Source of the DNA: Dehalococcoidia bacterium UBA2588
GTDB lineage: Bacteria > Chloroflexota > Dehalococcoidia > Lucifugimonadales > UBA3495
Assembly (NCBI GenBank): GCA_002339805.1
Contig: DDKW01000023.1
Location: forward strand, 1 to 64,000
Reading direction: 5' to 3'
Length of the DNA stretch: 64,000 nt
Shown piece by piece: positions 43,089 through 51,965 of this stretch. Within the stretch, counting starts at the first letter, position 1; every line of letters begins with the position of its first letter. Both the position numbers and the translations under genes were made by a program. The notes beneath the pieces are model-generated. The model made no database searches and was not told where the DNA came from. It saw only the letters and a program-made list of their open reading frames with translations.

Positions 43089-43992
43089 ACAGATCATCTA
43101 TCGAGGGTATATTAGCCAAAATATCATCTAGTTCTTGCACCGTTGCAGCATCCAACGCTGGCGTTGGCGATCGCACTATAGATTCAGACAACACACCACG
43201 TTTAGCCATAGCATGTTTTCGAATCGCCAAACCAATACCAGGTTGGTTCTCATATCTTATGTATGGAACCCAAGCATAAAAAATTTCTCTAGCCCTTTCC
43301 GGGTTTCCTGATTTAATACAGTTATACATTGCGACCAAGACTTCAGGATATGCAAATCCAGTCATCGTTCCAATAGCTCCCCGTTGCAATTCTTCAAACA
43401 AAAAAGAACCGCCTAAGCCTCCAAAAATCCCCAATTTATCACCCGTTAACTCGGCTATTCTAGTTATTTTAGGAGGAGTAGGGGAGTCTTCCAGCTTCAA
43501 ATAATGTGCGCGTTCTAGTTTTTGATTTAACTTTGCAATGATCTCTGGAGACATAAAAATCCCACTCTCTGCAGGGTAATCCTGAATAATAATCGGTATG
43601 TCACATGCATCATGAACAGAAGTATAATATTGCTCCAAAAATGCCTCATTAGGTTTAGCTAACCTAGATGGGGCTATCATTAAAGCATCAGCTCCCAACG
43701 TTTCAGCCTCTTTAGCACGTTCACAGACCAAATGAATACTTTCTGAGCTCACTCCTACTACCACACTCAATTGTCTAGCCTTACTCATAGATAATACAGT
43801 CTGCATTACTTGCACTCGTTCAGCATCTGAAAGCCTACTAGATTCTCCCATTACGCCTAAGCATACAACTCCTACACAACCTGAAGTATTAGCCAATTCG
43901 ATTAACGGTTCAAATGATTCAATGTCCGTCGATTGGTCCTGTTTAAAAGGCGTTGGCAACATAAAATGTATTCCCTCTAATTTGTAAGACAT
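43087..43992 (-). CDS. DapA-family aldolase/lyase (not the main DapA)
   Basis: Class I aldolase of the dihydrodipicolinate synthase / N-acetylneuraminate lyase superfamily, 301 residues. The tyrosine is in IIIQDYPAESG and the Schiff-base lysine in HYLKLEDSPTP. GVMGESSRLS replaces the GTTGE of true DapA, so the substrate differs. It lies ten bases downstream of holB on the minus strand and opposite the sugar-acid genes, so it could be a 2-keto-3-deoxy acid aldolase. True dapA is at 33313-34203. Confidence 0.9.
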   Translation of the reverse strand: MSYKLEGIHFMLPTPFKQDQSTDIESFEPLIELANTSGCVGVVCLGVMGESSRLSDAERVQVMQTVLSMSKARQLSVVVGVSSESIHLVCERAKEAETLGADALMIAPSRLAKPNEAFLEQYYTSVHDACDIPIIIQDYPAESGIFMSPEIIAKLNQKLERAHYLKLEDSPTPPKITRIAELTGDKLGIFGGLGGSFLFEELQRGAIGTMTGFAYPEVLVAMYNCIKSGNPERAREIFYAWVPYIRYENQPGIGLAIRKHAMAKRGVLSESIVRSPTPALDAATVQELDDILANIPSIDDL

Positions 43993-44002
43993 TATTAACT
44001 CC

Positions 44003-45004
44003 CTAATTTCTTTTATTATTTATTTTCATAATCAAATTATCCAAGCACAGTCTAGGAATCACATTATGCTGCAGTTGCTCTATTGACTCTAATACAAATC
44101 CTATATTATCCGTCAATTGTTTGTCTTGGCATGAGTCTAATAACTCTGATAATTGTTCTTTTTTGTCAATATTATGAATGAGGCTAATATCTGCTTTTTT
44201 CATAATCAGTAGATCTCTATACAAATCAGACCAATAATTTAGAGTTTTTAATACATATGCAGAGTTTTTATAATATTCGCTAGCTAAGTGCTCAGAAATT
44301 TCAAAGCATTTATACAATTCACCGTGCATTACATCCCAAAACAATCCGATAGCAGTGTCTCGTTGTTCTAGTAAATCTCCGTTTTGTATTGCTTCCACAG
44401 CCCATCCTAATTGTCCAGAACACAAGGCTGTTAATAGTTCCAATTTCTCATTCGAAGCTTCAAAGTTTTCAGATAAATAACCTGCTATGGATTTACTGTC
44501 TAAAATTGAGAAATAAATAGCCTGGCACCGAGATTTTATCGTAGGAATTAAAGTTTCTTCATTAGAAGTTATAAGCAAGAACACATTTTGTTCTGCTGGT
44601 TCTTCTAATGTTTTTAATAGTGCATTAGACGCCTCCATAGTCATGAGCTCTGCGTCGTCAATTATAGTGATTCTGTAAGAGCCTTCATAGGGTTTCATAT
44701 GAGAAACATGTAGTATATCTCGAACATCACTAATTCCTATCGACGTCTTATTTTCAGAATTCTGCGTAGATATTACGTGAACGTCAGCATGCAATTGTTT
44801 TTGGATTCTAGAACATTGAGAGCACTCACCACAAGCAACCTCAGAATCGTTAACACAATTTAATCCTCTTGCAACATCCAAAGCAAAAGTCATTTTACCT
44901 ACATGCCTGGGTCCGTAAAAAATGTATGCATGAGATATATTATGGTTAACTATGGCAGACTCGAATCTTTCAATTACAGTAGTGTGCCCTATAGTATTCC
45001 ACAC
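44003..45004 (-). CDS. holB: DNA polymerase III subunit delta'
   Basis: Clamp-loader AAA+ subunit. It begins WNTIGHTTVIERFESAI, then the P loop GPRHVGKM, a zinc knuckle CGECSQC, the EASNALLKTLEEPAEQNVFLL segment and SRCQ. The GTG at 45004 gives the canonical N terminus and 333 residues; a TTG at 45022 would overlap lysA. It sits between lysA and the DapA-like aldolase gene on the minus strand. Confidence 0.92.
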   Translation of the reverse strand: MWNTIGHTTVIERFESAIVNHNISHAYIFYGPRHVGKMTFALDVARGLNCVNDSEVACGECSQCSRIQKQLHADVHVISTQNSENKTSIGISDVRDILHVSHMKPYEGSYRITIIDDAELMTMEASNALLKTLEEPAEQNVFLLITSNEETLIPTIKSRCQAIYFSILDSKSIAGYLSENFEASNEKLELLTALCSGQLGWAVEAIQNGDLLEQRDTAIGLFWDVMHGELYKCFEISEHLASEYYKNSAYVLKTLNYWSDLYRDLLIMKKADISLIHNIDKKEQLSELLDSCQDKQLTDNIGFVLESIEQLQHNVIPRLCLDNLIMKINNKRN

Positions 45005-45011
45005 CTGACAA

Positions 45012-46313
45012 CTACCTATCAAAAATCATAAGATCTTCATAAGTTTCCCTGCGTCTGATCACTCTTGCTTGTCCTTCATTAACCAGCACTATAGGGGGTC
45101 TAGGATTCATATTATAATTGCTAGACATTGAAGGACAATAAGCTCCTGCAGCAGGGATAGCAATAATATCTCCAGCCTCTGGATTCGGAATTAAAACATC
45201 TTTCGCTAATAAATCTCCTGATTCACAATACTTACCTGCTATGGTTACCATATCAAAATCTTCATCATTTAATTTACATGCAGATACTACTTCATATTCA
45301 GATTGATACAACGCAGGCCTTATATTATCTCCCATCCCTCCATCAACACTAACGTACTTACGTACTCCAGGTATGTCCTTGATTGCTCCAACAGTATAAA
45401 GTGCTACCCCAGCTGGACCAATTATAGATCTACCTGGCTCAATAATAAGCTTCGGCAAATCAATATTTAAATCTGAACAGGTACTCTTCATAGTAGTAAC
45501 AATGGCTTGTGCATATTCTTGGATCTCTGGAGGATTGTCGTTCCTGGTATACGCTATAGCAAAGCCTCCGCCCGGACTAAACTCTTCAAGAACAAACACA
45601 TCTGCAAATCTGTTTACAAACCTAAGCACTAAATCCACAGCCACTTGATATGGTTCAATTTCAAATATAGGTGATCCTAGGTGGAAATGTACGCCTTTTA
45701 AGTCAATATTTGAAGCTGCGACCGCTTCTTTTATTGCTGCTTCGGCATCACCTGTGTCGATAGCGAACCCAAATTTAGAGTCCAATATACCTGTAGTTGT
45801 ATATACATGAGTATGAGGATCTACAGCAGGTGATATTCTGAGCAACACTCCCTGCACTACGTTTTGACTTTTTGCAACTTCATTTAACAAGCCTAATTCA
45901 TGAAAACTATCAACTACAATTCTGCCTATTCCGGAACTAACAGCATATGATAATTCATCTTCCGTTTTATTATTCCCATGAAAGTACACTCTACTTAGAT
46001 CATCTTGACTAGACGCTATAATCGCTAGTTCACCACCGGAAACAACGTCAAAACCCATGTTTTTTGAAGCTATAAGTGAGGCTAGGGAAGCATTAATGTA
46101 AGCCTTGGATGCATAAACCACGTCAGTATTAGGATGCAAGCTAGTAAATGCATCTACAAAAGACTCACATCTAGACTCAATAGTTTTTTGATCCAACACG
46201 TACAGGGGGGTATCAAACTGCTGAACCAAATCAGTACTGGTCATACCTCCTATACTCAGTTCTCCTGTCTCCGTCGTGCTCGCTGTATCAGGAAACACTT
46301 TTTTTACAAACAT
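45012..46313 (-). CDS. lysA: diaminopimelate decarboxylase
   Basis: PLP enzyme, last step of lysine synthesis. VVYASKAYINASLASLIAS carries the PLP lysine, the GVHFHLGSPIFE segment and EEFSPGGGFAI bind phosphate, and the CESGDLLAKD motif supplies the second-subunit cysteine. The start MFVKKVF has GGAG six bases upstream (433 residues). It is unlinked to the dapB-asd-dapA run 10 kb away but shares a strand. Confidence 0.95.
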   Translation of the reverse strand: MFVKKVFPDTASTTETGELSIGGMTSTDLVQQFDTPLYVLDQKTIESRCESFVDAFTSLHPNTDVVYASKAYINASLASLIASKNMGFDVVSGGELAIIASSQDDLSRVYFHGNNKTEDELSYAVSSGIGRIVVDSFHELGLLNEVAKSQNVVQGVLLRISPAVDPHTHVYTTTGILDSKFGFAIDTGDAEAAIKEAVAASNIDLKGVHFHLGSPIFEIEPYQVAVDLVLRFVNRFADVFVLEEFSPGGGFAIAYTRNDNPPEIQEYAQAIVTTMKSTCSDLNIDLPKLIIEPGRSIIGPAGVALYTVGAIKDIPGVRKYVSVDGGMGDNIRPALYQSEYEVVSACKLNDEDFDMVTIAGKYCESGDLLAKDVLIPNPEAGDIIAIPAAGAYCPSMSSNYNMNPRPPIVLVNEGQARVIRRRETYEDLMIFDR

Positions 46314-46476
46314 TTTAATCTCCATATTCACGATTCTTTCATTCTAATGGTAACTCTAATTGATCTGTTAATAAAATTATGCCCACAAACCACACAAATA
46401 AACTACTTTTTAGGGTTACCTACAACTTGCTTATAATATAAACTTGTGAAGTAGTATATTACACACTTAGTGAGTT

Positions 46477-47289
46477 ATGGCAAAGACACTGTTAATAACA
46501 AATGATGATGGTATCGAAGCTCCAGGAATCTGGTCATTAGTAAACTCACTTACCCCTCACTTCAATATTATAGTGTCCGCTCCTTCAACAGACTTTAGCG
46601 GAGCATCATCCTCTGTTTCAATTCGTAAAACTGTAGTTACCAGGCAAATCGATCCATCGCCATATATCACAAAAGAGCCTAAACACAAACTAACCGCATA
46701 CGCATCTGAAGGAACTCCAGGAGATAGTTGCATAATAGGAATTGAATGCATTCAAGAAAACTCAGAAATTGATCTTGTAGTGTCAGGTATTAACAAAGGA
46801 GCAAATGTGGGCAGTGACACTATTGTATCTGGTACAGTAGGAGCGGCAATTCAAGGATACGTTAGAAATATACCATCAATAGCTGTTTCTATAGCTTCCA
46901 TAGAAGAGCCAATATTCGAAACAGCTGCAACATTCACATCTAAAGTATGTAGAGAGTTTCTATCTGATCCTACTGCACCGCACATTTTATTAAATATTAA
47001 TGTGCCAAGTTTACCTATCACAGATATCCTAGGGACTCAAATTACCAGATTAGGAGGGCGTTCCTGGGCTGAAAGCATAGAAACAAATCATTCGGACGGC
47101 GAAACTTCCTACTATTTCACAAGAGATCAAAAACTATTTGAAAACGCTCATCCAGGGACTGACTTGTTCGCAATCGATAATAAATATATTTCAATAACTC
47201 CCATCACTCCAGATCTGTCATTAACCTCCGGGGCTATTATTGATTTTTCTCAAAAACTTATAGACTCTTCATCCATAAATAGAACTTAA
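46477..47289 (+). CDS. surE: 5'/3'-nucleotidase SurE
   Basis: Survival protein phosphatase. LLITNDDGIEAPGIWSL supplies the metal aspartates, FSGASSSVSI the serine, and VVSGINKGANVGSDTIVSGTVGAA the Asn loop. Length 270. TATAAT at 46432-46437 is a possible -10 box in the 163-base region divergent from lysA. Confidence 0.95.
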   Translation: MAKTLLITNDDGIEAPGIWSLVNSLTPHFNIIVSAPSTDFSGASSSVSIRKTVVTRQIDPSPYITKEPKHKLTAYASEGTPGDSCIIGIECIQENSEIDLVVSGINKGANVGSDTIVSGTVGAAIQGYVRNIPSIAVSIASIEEPIFETAATFTSKVCREFLSDPTAPHILLNINVPSLPITDILGTQITRLGGRSWAESIETNHSDGETSYYFTRDQKLFENAHPGTDLFAIDNKYISITPITPDLSLTSGAIIDFSQKLIDSSSINRT

Positions 47290-47290
47290 C

Positions 47291-47318
47291 TTGCCTATTT
47301 AATCACCTCGGATATAAT
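47291..47318 (+). promoter_or_regulatory. putative promoter of the thiolase-DUF35 pair
   Basis: TTGCCT (47291-47296) and TATAAT (47313-47318), spacer 16. A hairpin-capable GGATTTATTAATCC and an inverted repeat AATCACCT/AGGTGATT overlap the region and could be an operator. Confidence 0.5.
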
Positions 47319-47375
47319 AGGATTTATTAATCCAATCAGGTGATTCGGCTTTATTTTCAAGCAACTGGGGGTAAC

Positions 47376-48557
47376 ATGGTAAATCTCAACCATGGAGCAG
47401 CAATTGTTGGTATTCATGAACACCAAACACGCTATGCTCCAGACAAAAGTGAATTACAAATACAAGGTGAAAGCGTAATTAAAGCATTAGAAGATGCTGG
47501 ACTTACCAAAAATGACGTCGAAGGTCTCTTTACAGCTTCGAGCACTATCAGGAACAGCGGACTAAATTTAGCAGACTACTTGGATATGTATCCAAAATAT
47601 GTTGATAACACCACCGTAGGAGGTGGCTCTTTCGAGTTTCATCTATCTCACGCTCTCACAGCGATAGCTGCAGGACGTATAAAATGTGCTGTAATTACTT
47701 ACAGTAGCTTAGCGAAATCTGGAGGGATATCTGTTGGAACGGGAGGAGTCGCTAGATTCGGACATCCGCGACTAGACCCTTCTCCAGATAGTTTTGAAGA
47801 AATCTATGGGCTAACCACTGTAGGATTATATGCAATGATTGCCCGTAGGCATATGGAATTATTTGGCACAACATCAGAGCAATTAGCTGAAGTAGCTGTT
47901 GCTATGCGGCGTCACGCAGGATTAAATCCGGAAGCACAATTCAGAGATCCTATAACCGTTTCAGATGTGGTTAATTCTAGAGTAATATCTGATCCATTAC
48001 ATTTACCTGACTGCTGCGTTATTACCGACGGAGGAGGAGCTGTAGTAATAGCATCACCCGAGCTTGCAAAAGACTGCAAACAAACACCTGTATGGATATT
48101 AGGCGTTGGTGAAGCCTTAGCACATCAAGGCGCAGGAAAAAGAGATCTAATGTACATAGCAGCCAAGCAAAGCCATGGACCTGCATTTGAAATGGCAGGA
48201 GTGAAACACTCAGATATTGATATGGCTATGGTTTATGACTCTTTTACTATCACTGTGATAGAAACTTTGGAAGATTTAGGCTTTTGTGAAAAAGGCGAAG
48301 GGGGACAATTCGTGTCAAACGGAAGAATCCAATTAGGTGGTGAACTACCCTTGAATACAGACGGAGGGGGACTATCGAGTAATCACCCTGGTATGCGGGG
48401 AATTTTCCTACTATTAGAAGCTACTAGACAGCTTAGACACGAATTCGAAGGAACAGAAAGACAAGTACCTAACTGTAATATTGCTCTATGCCACGGCACT
48501 GGCGGAGCTTTAGGGTCACGTCATAGTGGCGGAACAGTTATCTTGGGGAGGAATTAA
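47376..48557 (+). CDS. thiolase-fold (SCP2-like) protein without the usual catalytic Cys
   Basis: Thiolase family protein of 393 residues, in the SCP-x / acetyl-CoA acetyltransferase-like group. Marks are VEGLFTASSTIRN, ALTAIAAGRIKCAVITYSSL, VYDSFTITVIETLEDLGFCEKGEGG and a C-terminal CHGTGGALGSRHSGG. The usual nucleophile segment (CSG) reads GGGSFEFH, so the cysteine is absent. Such proteins partner a DUF35 subunit, encoded next. The start at 47376 follows GGGGG. Confidence 0.87.
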   Translation: MVNLNHGAAIVGIHEHQTRYAPDKSELQIQGESVIKALEDAGLTKNDVEGLFTASSTIRNSGLNLADYLDMYPKYVDNTTVGGGSFEFHLSHALTAIAAGRIKCAVITYSSLAKSGGISVGTGGVARFGHPRLDPSPDSFEEIYGLTTVGLYAMIARRHMELFGTTSEQLAEVAVAMRRHAGLNPEAQFRDPITVSDVVNSRVISDPLHLPDCCVITDGGGAVVIASPELAKDCKQTPVWILGVGEALAHQGAGKRDLMYIAAKQSHGPAFEMAGVKHSDIDMAMVYDSFTITVIETLEDLGFCEKGEGGQFVSNGRIQLGGELPLNTDGGGLSSNHPGMRGIFLLLEATRQLRHEFEGTERQVPNCNIALCHGTGGALGSRHSGGTVILGRN

Positions 48558-48558
48558 C

Positions 48559-48969
48559 ATGCCGGAATGGAAGAAACCATTACCAACCATCTCTGGAGAA
48601 ACAAAAGTTTTTTGGGATGGTTGTAAAAAAGGTGAACTAATAATCCAAAAATGCGACACCTGCAATGATTACCAATTTTATCCTAGAGGCATATGCTCGA
48701 ACTGTTGGACCACAGATATCAAATGGGTACATTCCACTGGCCGAGGCAAGGTTTGGACCTATACCATTACATATCAAAATAGAACCCCAGGGTTTGCAGA
48801 GGATGTCCCATATGTTCTAGCGCTAGTCGAACTCGATGAAGGCGTTAAAATGTTTACTAATATAATTGAGTGCGATCCAAAGGAAGTTAAAATAGGAATG
48901 GATGTAGAAGTTACCTTTGTAAAAGCTAATAACTTTATCACCATCCCATATTTTAAGCCTGTGTCATAA
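48559..48969 (+). CDS. DUF35 zinc-ribbon OB-fold protein
   Basis: A 136-residue Zn-ribbon/OB-fold acyl-CoA-associated protein. The ribbon is CDTCNDYQFYPRGICSNC and the OB part includes GRGKVWTYTITYQNRTPGF and VPYVLALVELDEG. It starts one base after the thiolase stop with a strong GGGGAGG site. It should form a complex with the thiolase-like subunit, as in archaeal HMG-CoA and related aldol/retro-aldol systems. Confidence 0.92.
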   Translation: MPEWKKPLPTISGETKVFWDGCKKGELIIQKCDTCNDYQFYPRGICSNCWTTDIKWVHSTGRGKVWTYTITYQNRTPGFAEDVPYVLALVELDEGVKMFTNIIECDPKEVKIGMDVEVTFVKANNFITIPYFKPVS

Positions 48970-48971
48970 GC

Positions 48972-49763
48972 TTACATTACAGACTGAACTAGACCGCCAT
49001 CCACTAAAATAGTTGTACCTGTAATATAACTTGACTTTGAAGAAGCTAGAAAACCCACTAAATTGCCTAACTCTTTAGGGTCTCCTAAACGACCTACAGC
49101 TGTGTCTTCAGCTCTTTCTCCAAGAGCATCTTCTACACTCATTCCAAGTTCATTAGCTCTAGCTGTCACATTTGACATCATTCGGTCGCTCAAAATCGAT
49201 CCGGGACACACATTATTAACCAATATATTGTCTCTCCCGACTTCTTGGGATAAGCTTTTAGCAAATGCGACAACCCCCATTCGGGTTGCTCCAGACAGAG
49301 CCAAATTAGGAATCGGCTGAAATACTGTGCTAGCTAGTATATTAATGATTCGGCCGCCGCCACTTGCCTTCAAATGCGGTATTGACTCCCTACACATCCT
49401 AGCGAAGAATAATAATGACCGTTGTACCGCTATTTCCCATTGCTCTTCAGTAGCATTAAATGATCTAGCCAATGGAGGGCCTCCTGAATTATTCACCATA
49501 ATATCTAAATGCCCATACTTATTAACTGTTTGATTAATCAAATCCTGAATTACTTCAAGCTTTTCTAAGTCCCCAGCATATACCATAATTTCCCCACCAG
49601 TAGACTTTCTAATTTCCTCAGCAGATTTTTCCAAGTCGGCTAAAGTTCTACTGCACATAACAACCGTAGCCCCTTCTTCACTTAACACTTCCGAACAAGC
49701 TCTGCCTAGTCCTTTGCTTGCACCGCCCACAATGGCGACTTTACCTCTAAGTTCTAAATCCAT
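48972..49763 (-). CDS. SDR family oxidoreductase with substituted YxxxK
   Basis: Short-chain dehydrogenase/reductase fold, 263 residues. The cofactor loop is GGASKGLGRACSEVL and NNSGGPPL matches the NNAG motif. The C terminus GFLASSKSSYITGTTILVDGG is typical. At the catalytic YxxxK position the sequence reads SGATR in ALSGATRMG, so the Tyr and Lys are replaced by Ser and Arg. A divergent SDR branch with such LSN/LSG...R motifs exists. The substrate is unknown. Confidence 0.9.
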   Translation of the reverse strand: MDLELRGKVAIVGGASKGLGRACSEVLSEEGATVVMCSRTLADLEKSAEEIRKSTGGEIMVYAGDLEKLEVIQDLINQTVNKYGHLDIMVNNSGGPPLARSFNATEEQWEIAVQRSLLFFARMCRESIPHLKASGGGRIINILASTVFQPIPNLALSGATRMGVVAFAKSLSQEVGRDNILVNNVCPGSILSDRMMSNVTARANELGMSVEDALGERAEDTAVGRLGDPKELGNLVGFLASSKSSYITGTTILVDGGLVQSVM

Positions 49764-49862
49764 AGCCTTCTCCTAACCGATTTCTACACAAAACCTTTGA
49801 TTTTTGCGATTATAACAGAACACCGTTGTATAATAGTCTTCATCTATTCTTGGACAATATTT

Positions 49863-50768
49863 ATGACAGAAACATTGGAAGTTACATCATTAAGGAAACC
49901 AATTACAGACATCATGTGGGAATGTGGGGAAATTCTTATAAATAATTTTGGAACTTCATTGGACGTAGAATATAAAAATGACCGTAAATCTGACCCAGTT
50001 ACGGAGATTGATAAACAACTTCAGAACAAAATAATAAAAGCTCTATCTAAGATAGTACCTACTCACAATGTGCTCGGCGAAGAGGAAGAACAAGAAGGTT
50101 ATAACCAACATTCATCTGACTATCTATGGATTATAGATCCGTTGGATGGTACCACAAACTACATAAATAACGTTCCATTGTTTGGATCATCCGTAGGCCT
50201 AATGTATCAAGGGTCCGTAATTGCTGGATGGATATATATCCCATGGCCCAATAAAGAAAATGGATTGGTATTAAGCGCAATATCTGGAGAAGGATGTCAC
50301 GTTAATCAGTCTCCGATACTAAATGAGCCAGTGGATCATACAGAAGCTAGCAAATTGATAGGATTACCAGGATTTTTCTTGTCGAATCATAAATTTACAG
50401 GACCTATGGCTCAGAAATTTGGGGAGCCTAGAGGGACAGGTAGTATTGCTTATGAATGTTGCCTATGTGCGATGGGTTCTACTCAATATTCTATTTTTGG
50501 AGCTCCCAAACTATGGGATGTAGCTGGCGGCATAGCAATAGTCAAAGAAGCAGGAGGAGAATCTATTACAAAAGAACCCAATGGAAAACTGTGGAGGTCC
50601 ACGGAACCCTTACTAAATAACTGGAACCCCGAACCGAACTTAGTCGTTGAATTAAAGAAATGGGCCAACTCCGTAATAGTATGTAAGTCTGGCCTAGCCG
50701 ATTACATCACAACTAATATGTCTTCAAAAACCCCAGTAATCAAAAAGATAGGCAAATTATTTAATTAG
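49863..50768 (+). CDS. inositol monophosphatase family protein
   Basis: Mg-dependent phosphatase fold of 301 residues. NDRKSDPVTEID, LGEEEEQEG, IIDPLDGTTNYI and the later KLWDVAGGIAIVKEAGG are the family motifs. The start MTETLEV at 49863 avoids a 22-residue unlike extension. TATAAT at 49829-49834 lies upstream. Substrates may be inositol phosphates, fructose bisphosphate or PAP. It overlaps the convergent amidohydrolase by eight bases. Confidence 0.92.
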   Translation: MTETLEVTSLRKPITDIMWECGEILINNFGTSLDVEYKNDRKSDPVTEIDKQLQNKIIKALSKIVPTHNVLGEEEEQEGYNQHSSDYLWIIDPLDGTTNYINNVPLFGSSVGLMYQGSVIAGWIYIPWPNKENGLVLSAISGEGCHVNQSPILNEPVDHTEASKLIGLPGFFLSNHKFTGPMAQKFGEPRGTGSIAYECCLCAMGSTQYSIFGAPKLWDVAGGIAIVKEAGGESITKEPNGKLWRSTEPLLNNWNPEPNLVVELKKWANSVIVCKSGLADYITTNMSSKTPVIKKIGKLFN

Positions 50769-51939
50769 ATGAATCAGGTAACCATCCCCAAGCACGAGGT
50801 CCCCAATCCGCAGTGTACTTGATCCCCTCTTTAACGCATGCCACAGGTACTACTGCTTTATCAATTTTTCTCGGGTTATTAAGAACATCATAAACAACCC
50901 AATCTCCATTTTCTATTTTTAATACAGATAAATCAGCCTGCTTGCCAGCATGTAAAGTTCCCAATCTATCCTGTTCCCCGATTGCATGTGCTGGATTACT
51001 CGTGCACATGTTGATCACTTCTTCTAATTTGAATCCCATAGCTAAAAATCTAGTCATCATTTCCGTCATGCTATGAACTGTATTAATTCTCCCAGGGACG
51101 GTCAGATCTGTGCTTATACAATGAGGTATCAGTCCTTGGTCCAAAACTTTATCCCCAATGTCAAAACTGAAATTAGATCTTCCATGAGCAGTGTCTAACC
51201 ACACTCCTCTTTCTTTCGCTTCTTTAGCTTCAGGGACCAGTTTACCGTCTGAATCAATAATACCGCCTTTATTTGCTGTAAATAAATGCGTTACTATATC
51301 TCCTTCATCTAAAATCGGTAATAATTTACTAATCACTGACTCGTCATATCTATTCTCAGTATCACCTATATGAACCATCAGTCTTACACCAGTTTCTCTA
51401 GCTGCCCGCTTGGCTAGTTTAGGCATTTCCATACCAAATATTTCCAAAGCTGGAGACACCATACGAGCTTTGATACCTTTTATGACTCCGTTACTTTCTT
51501 GAACAACCCGTATAGTATTTTCTAAATCTATACTTGTTTCAGCCATAATATCTGGAGTCGAAGCTAATCCTGTGCGACAAATATGTAAGAAAGGCCGAAT
51601 TTCGGTTTTTGCATTAGGAAGAATGTACTTAGGAAACCCTCCATACGTATCACATCCTGAGCTACCCGCATCAACAATTGTAGTCACACCCGAACGGATT
51701 CCAGCCACATCTGGCTCCTCTCCATTCTGATTTACTCCTGCATATACATGTGTATGGACATCTATCATTCCTGCAATCACAATGCAGCCTTTGACGTCCA
51801 TTATTTCTTTAGCATCATCAACGGATATGTCTTTGGCAATTCTGCTTATTTTGCCATCTTGAATCGCTACATCCATTTGCCCATCGATATTTTGAGATGG
51901 ATCGATCACCCTGCCATTCGTAACTAAAAGATCATACAT
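50761..51939 (-). CDS. amidohydrolase/deacetylase family metallohydrolase
   Basis: TIM-barrel amidohydrolase of the dihydroorotase-like group, 392 residues. Metal ligands are in DVHTHVYAG, GIKARM (probably carboxylated Lys), MVHIGDTE, IVTHLFTA and STDLTVPG. It resembles the deacetylase-annotated members rather than true dihydroorotase. The substrate is unknown. It lies 26 bases downstream of prs on the minus strand. Confidence 0.87.
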   Translation of the reverse strand: MYDLLVTNGRVIDPSQNIDGQMDVAIQDGKISRIAKDISVDDAKEIMDVKGCIVIAGMIDVHTHVYAGVNQNGEEPDVAGIRSGVTTIVDAGSSGCDTYGGFPKYILPNAKTEIRPFLHICRTGLASTPDIMAETSIDLENTIRVVQESNGVIKGIKARMVSPALEIFGMEMPKLAKRAARETGVRLMVHIGDTENRYDESVISKLLPILDEGDIVTHLFTANKGGIIDSDGKLVPEAKEAKERGVWLDTAHGRSNFSFDIGDKVLDQGLIPHCISTDLTVPGRINTVHSMTEMMTRFLAMGFKLEEVINMCTSNPAHAIGEQDRLGTLHAGKQADLSVLKIENGDWVVYDVLNNPRKIDKAVVPVACVKEGIKYTADWGPRAWGWLPDSSN

Positions 51940-51965
51940 TCATTACTCCCTAAGAACAGATTGAT

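Noticed and set aside
43087-43992. A second copy of dapA
   Set aside because: It shares the fold and Schiff-base lysine but not the GTTGE substrate motif, so it is better called a DapA-family aldolase.
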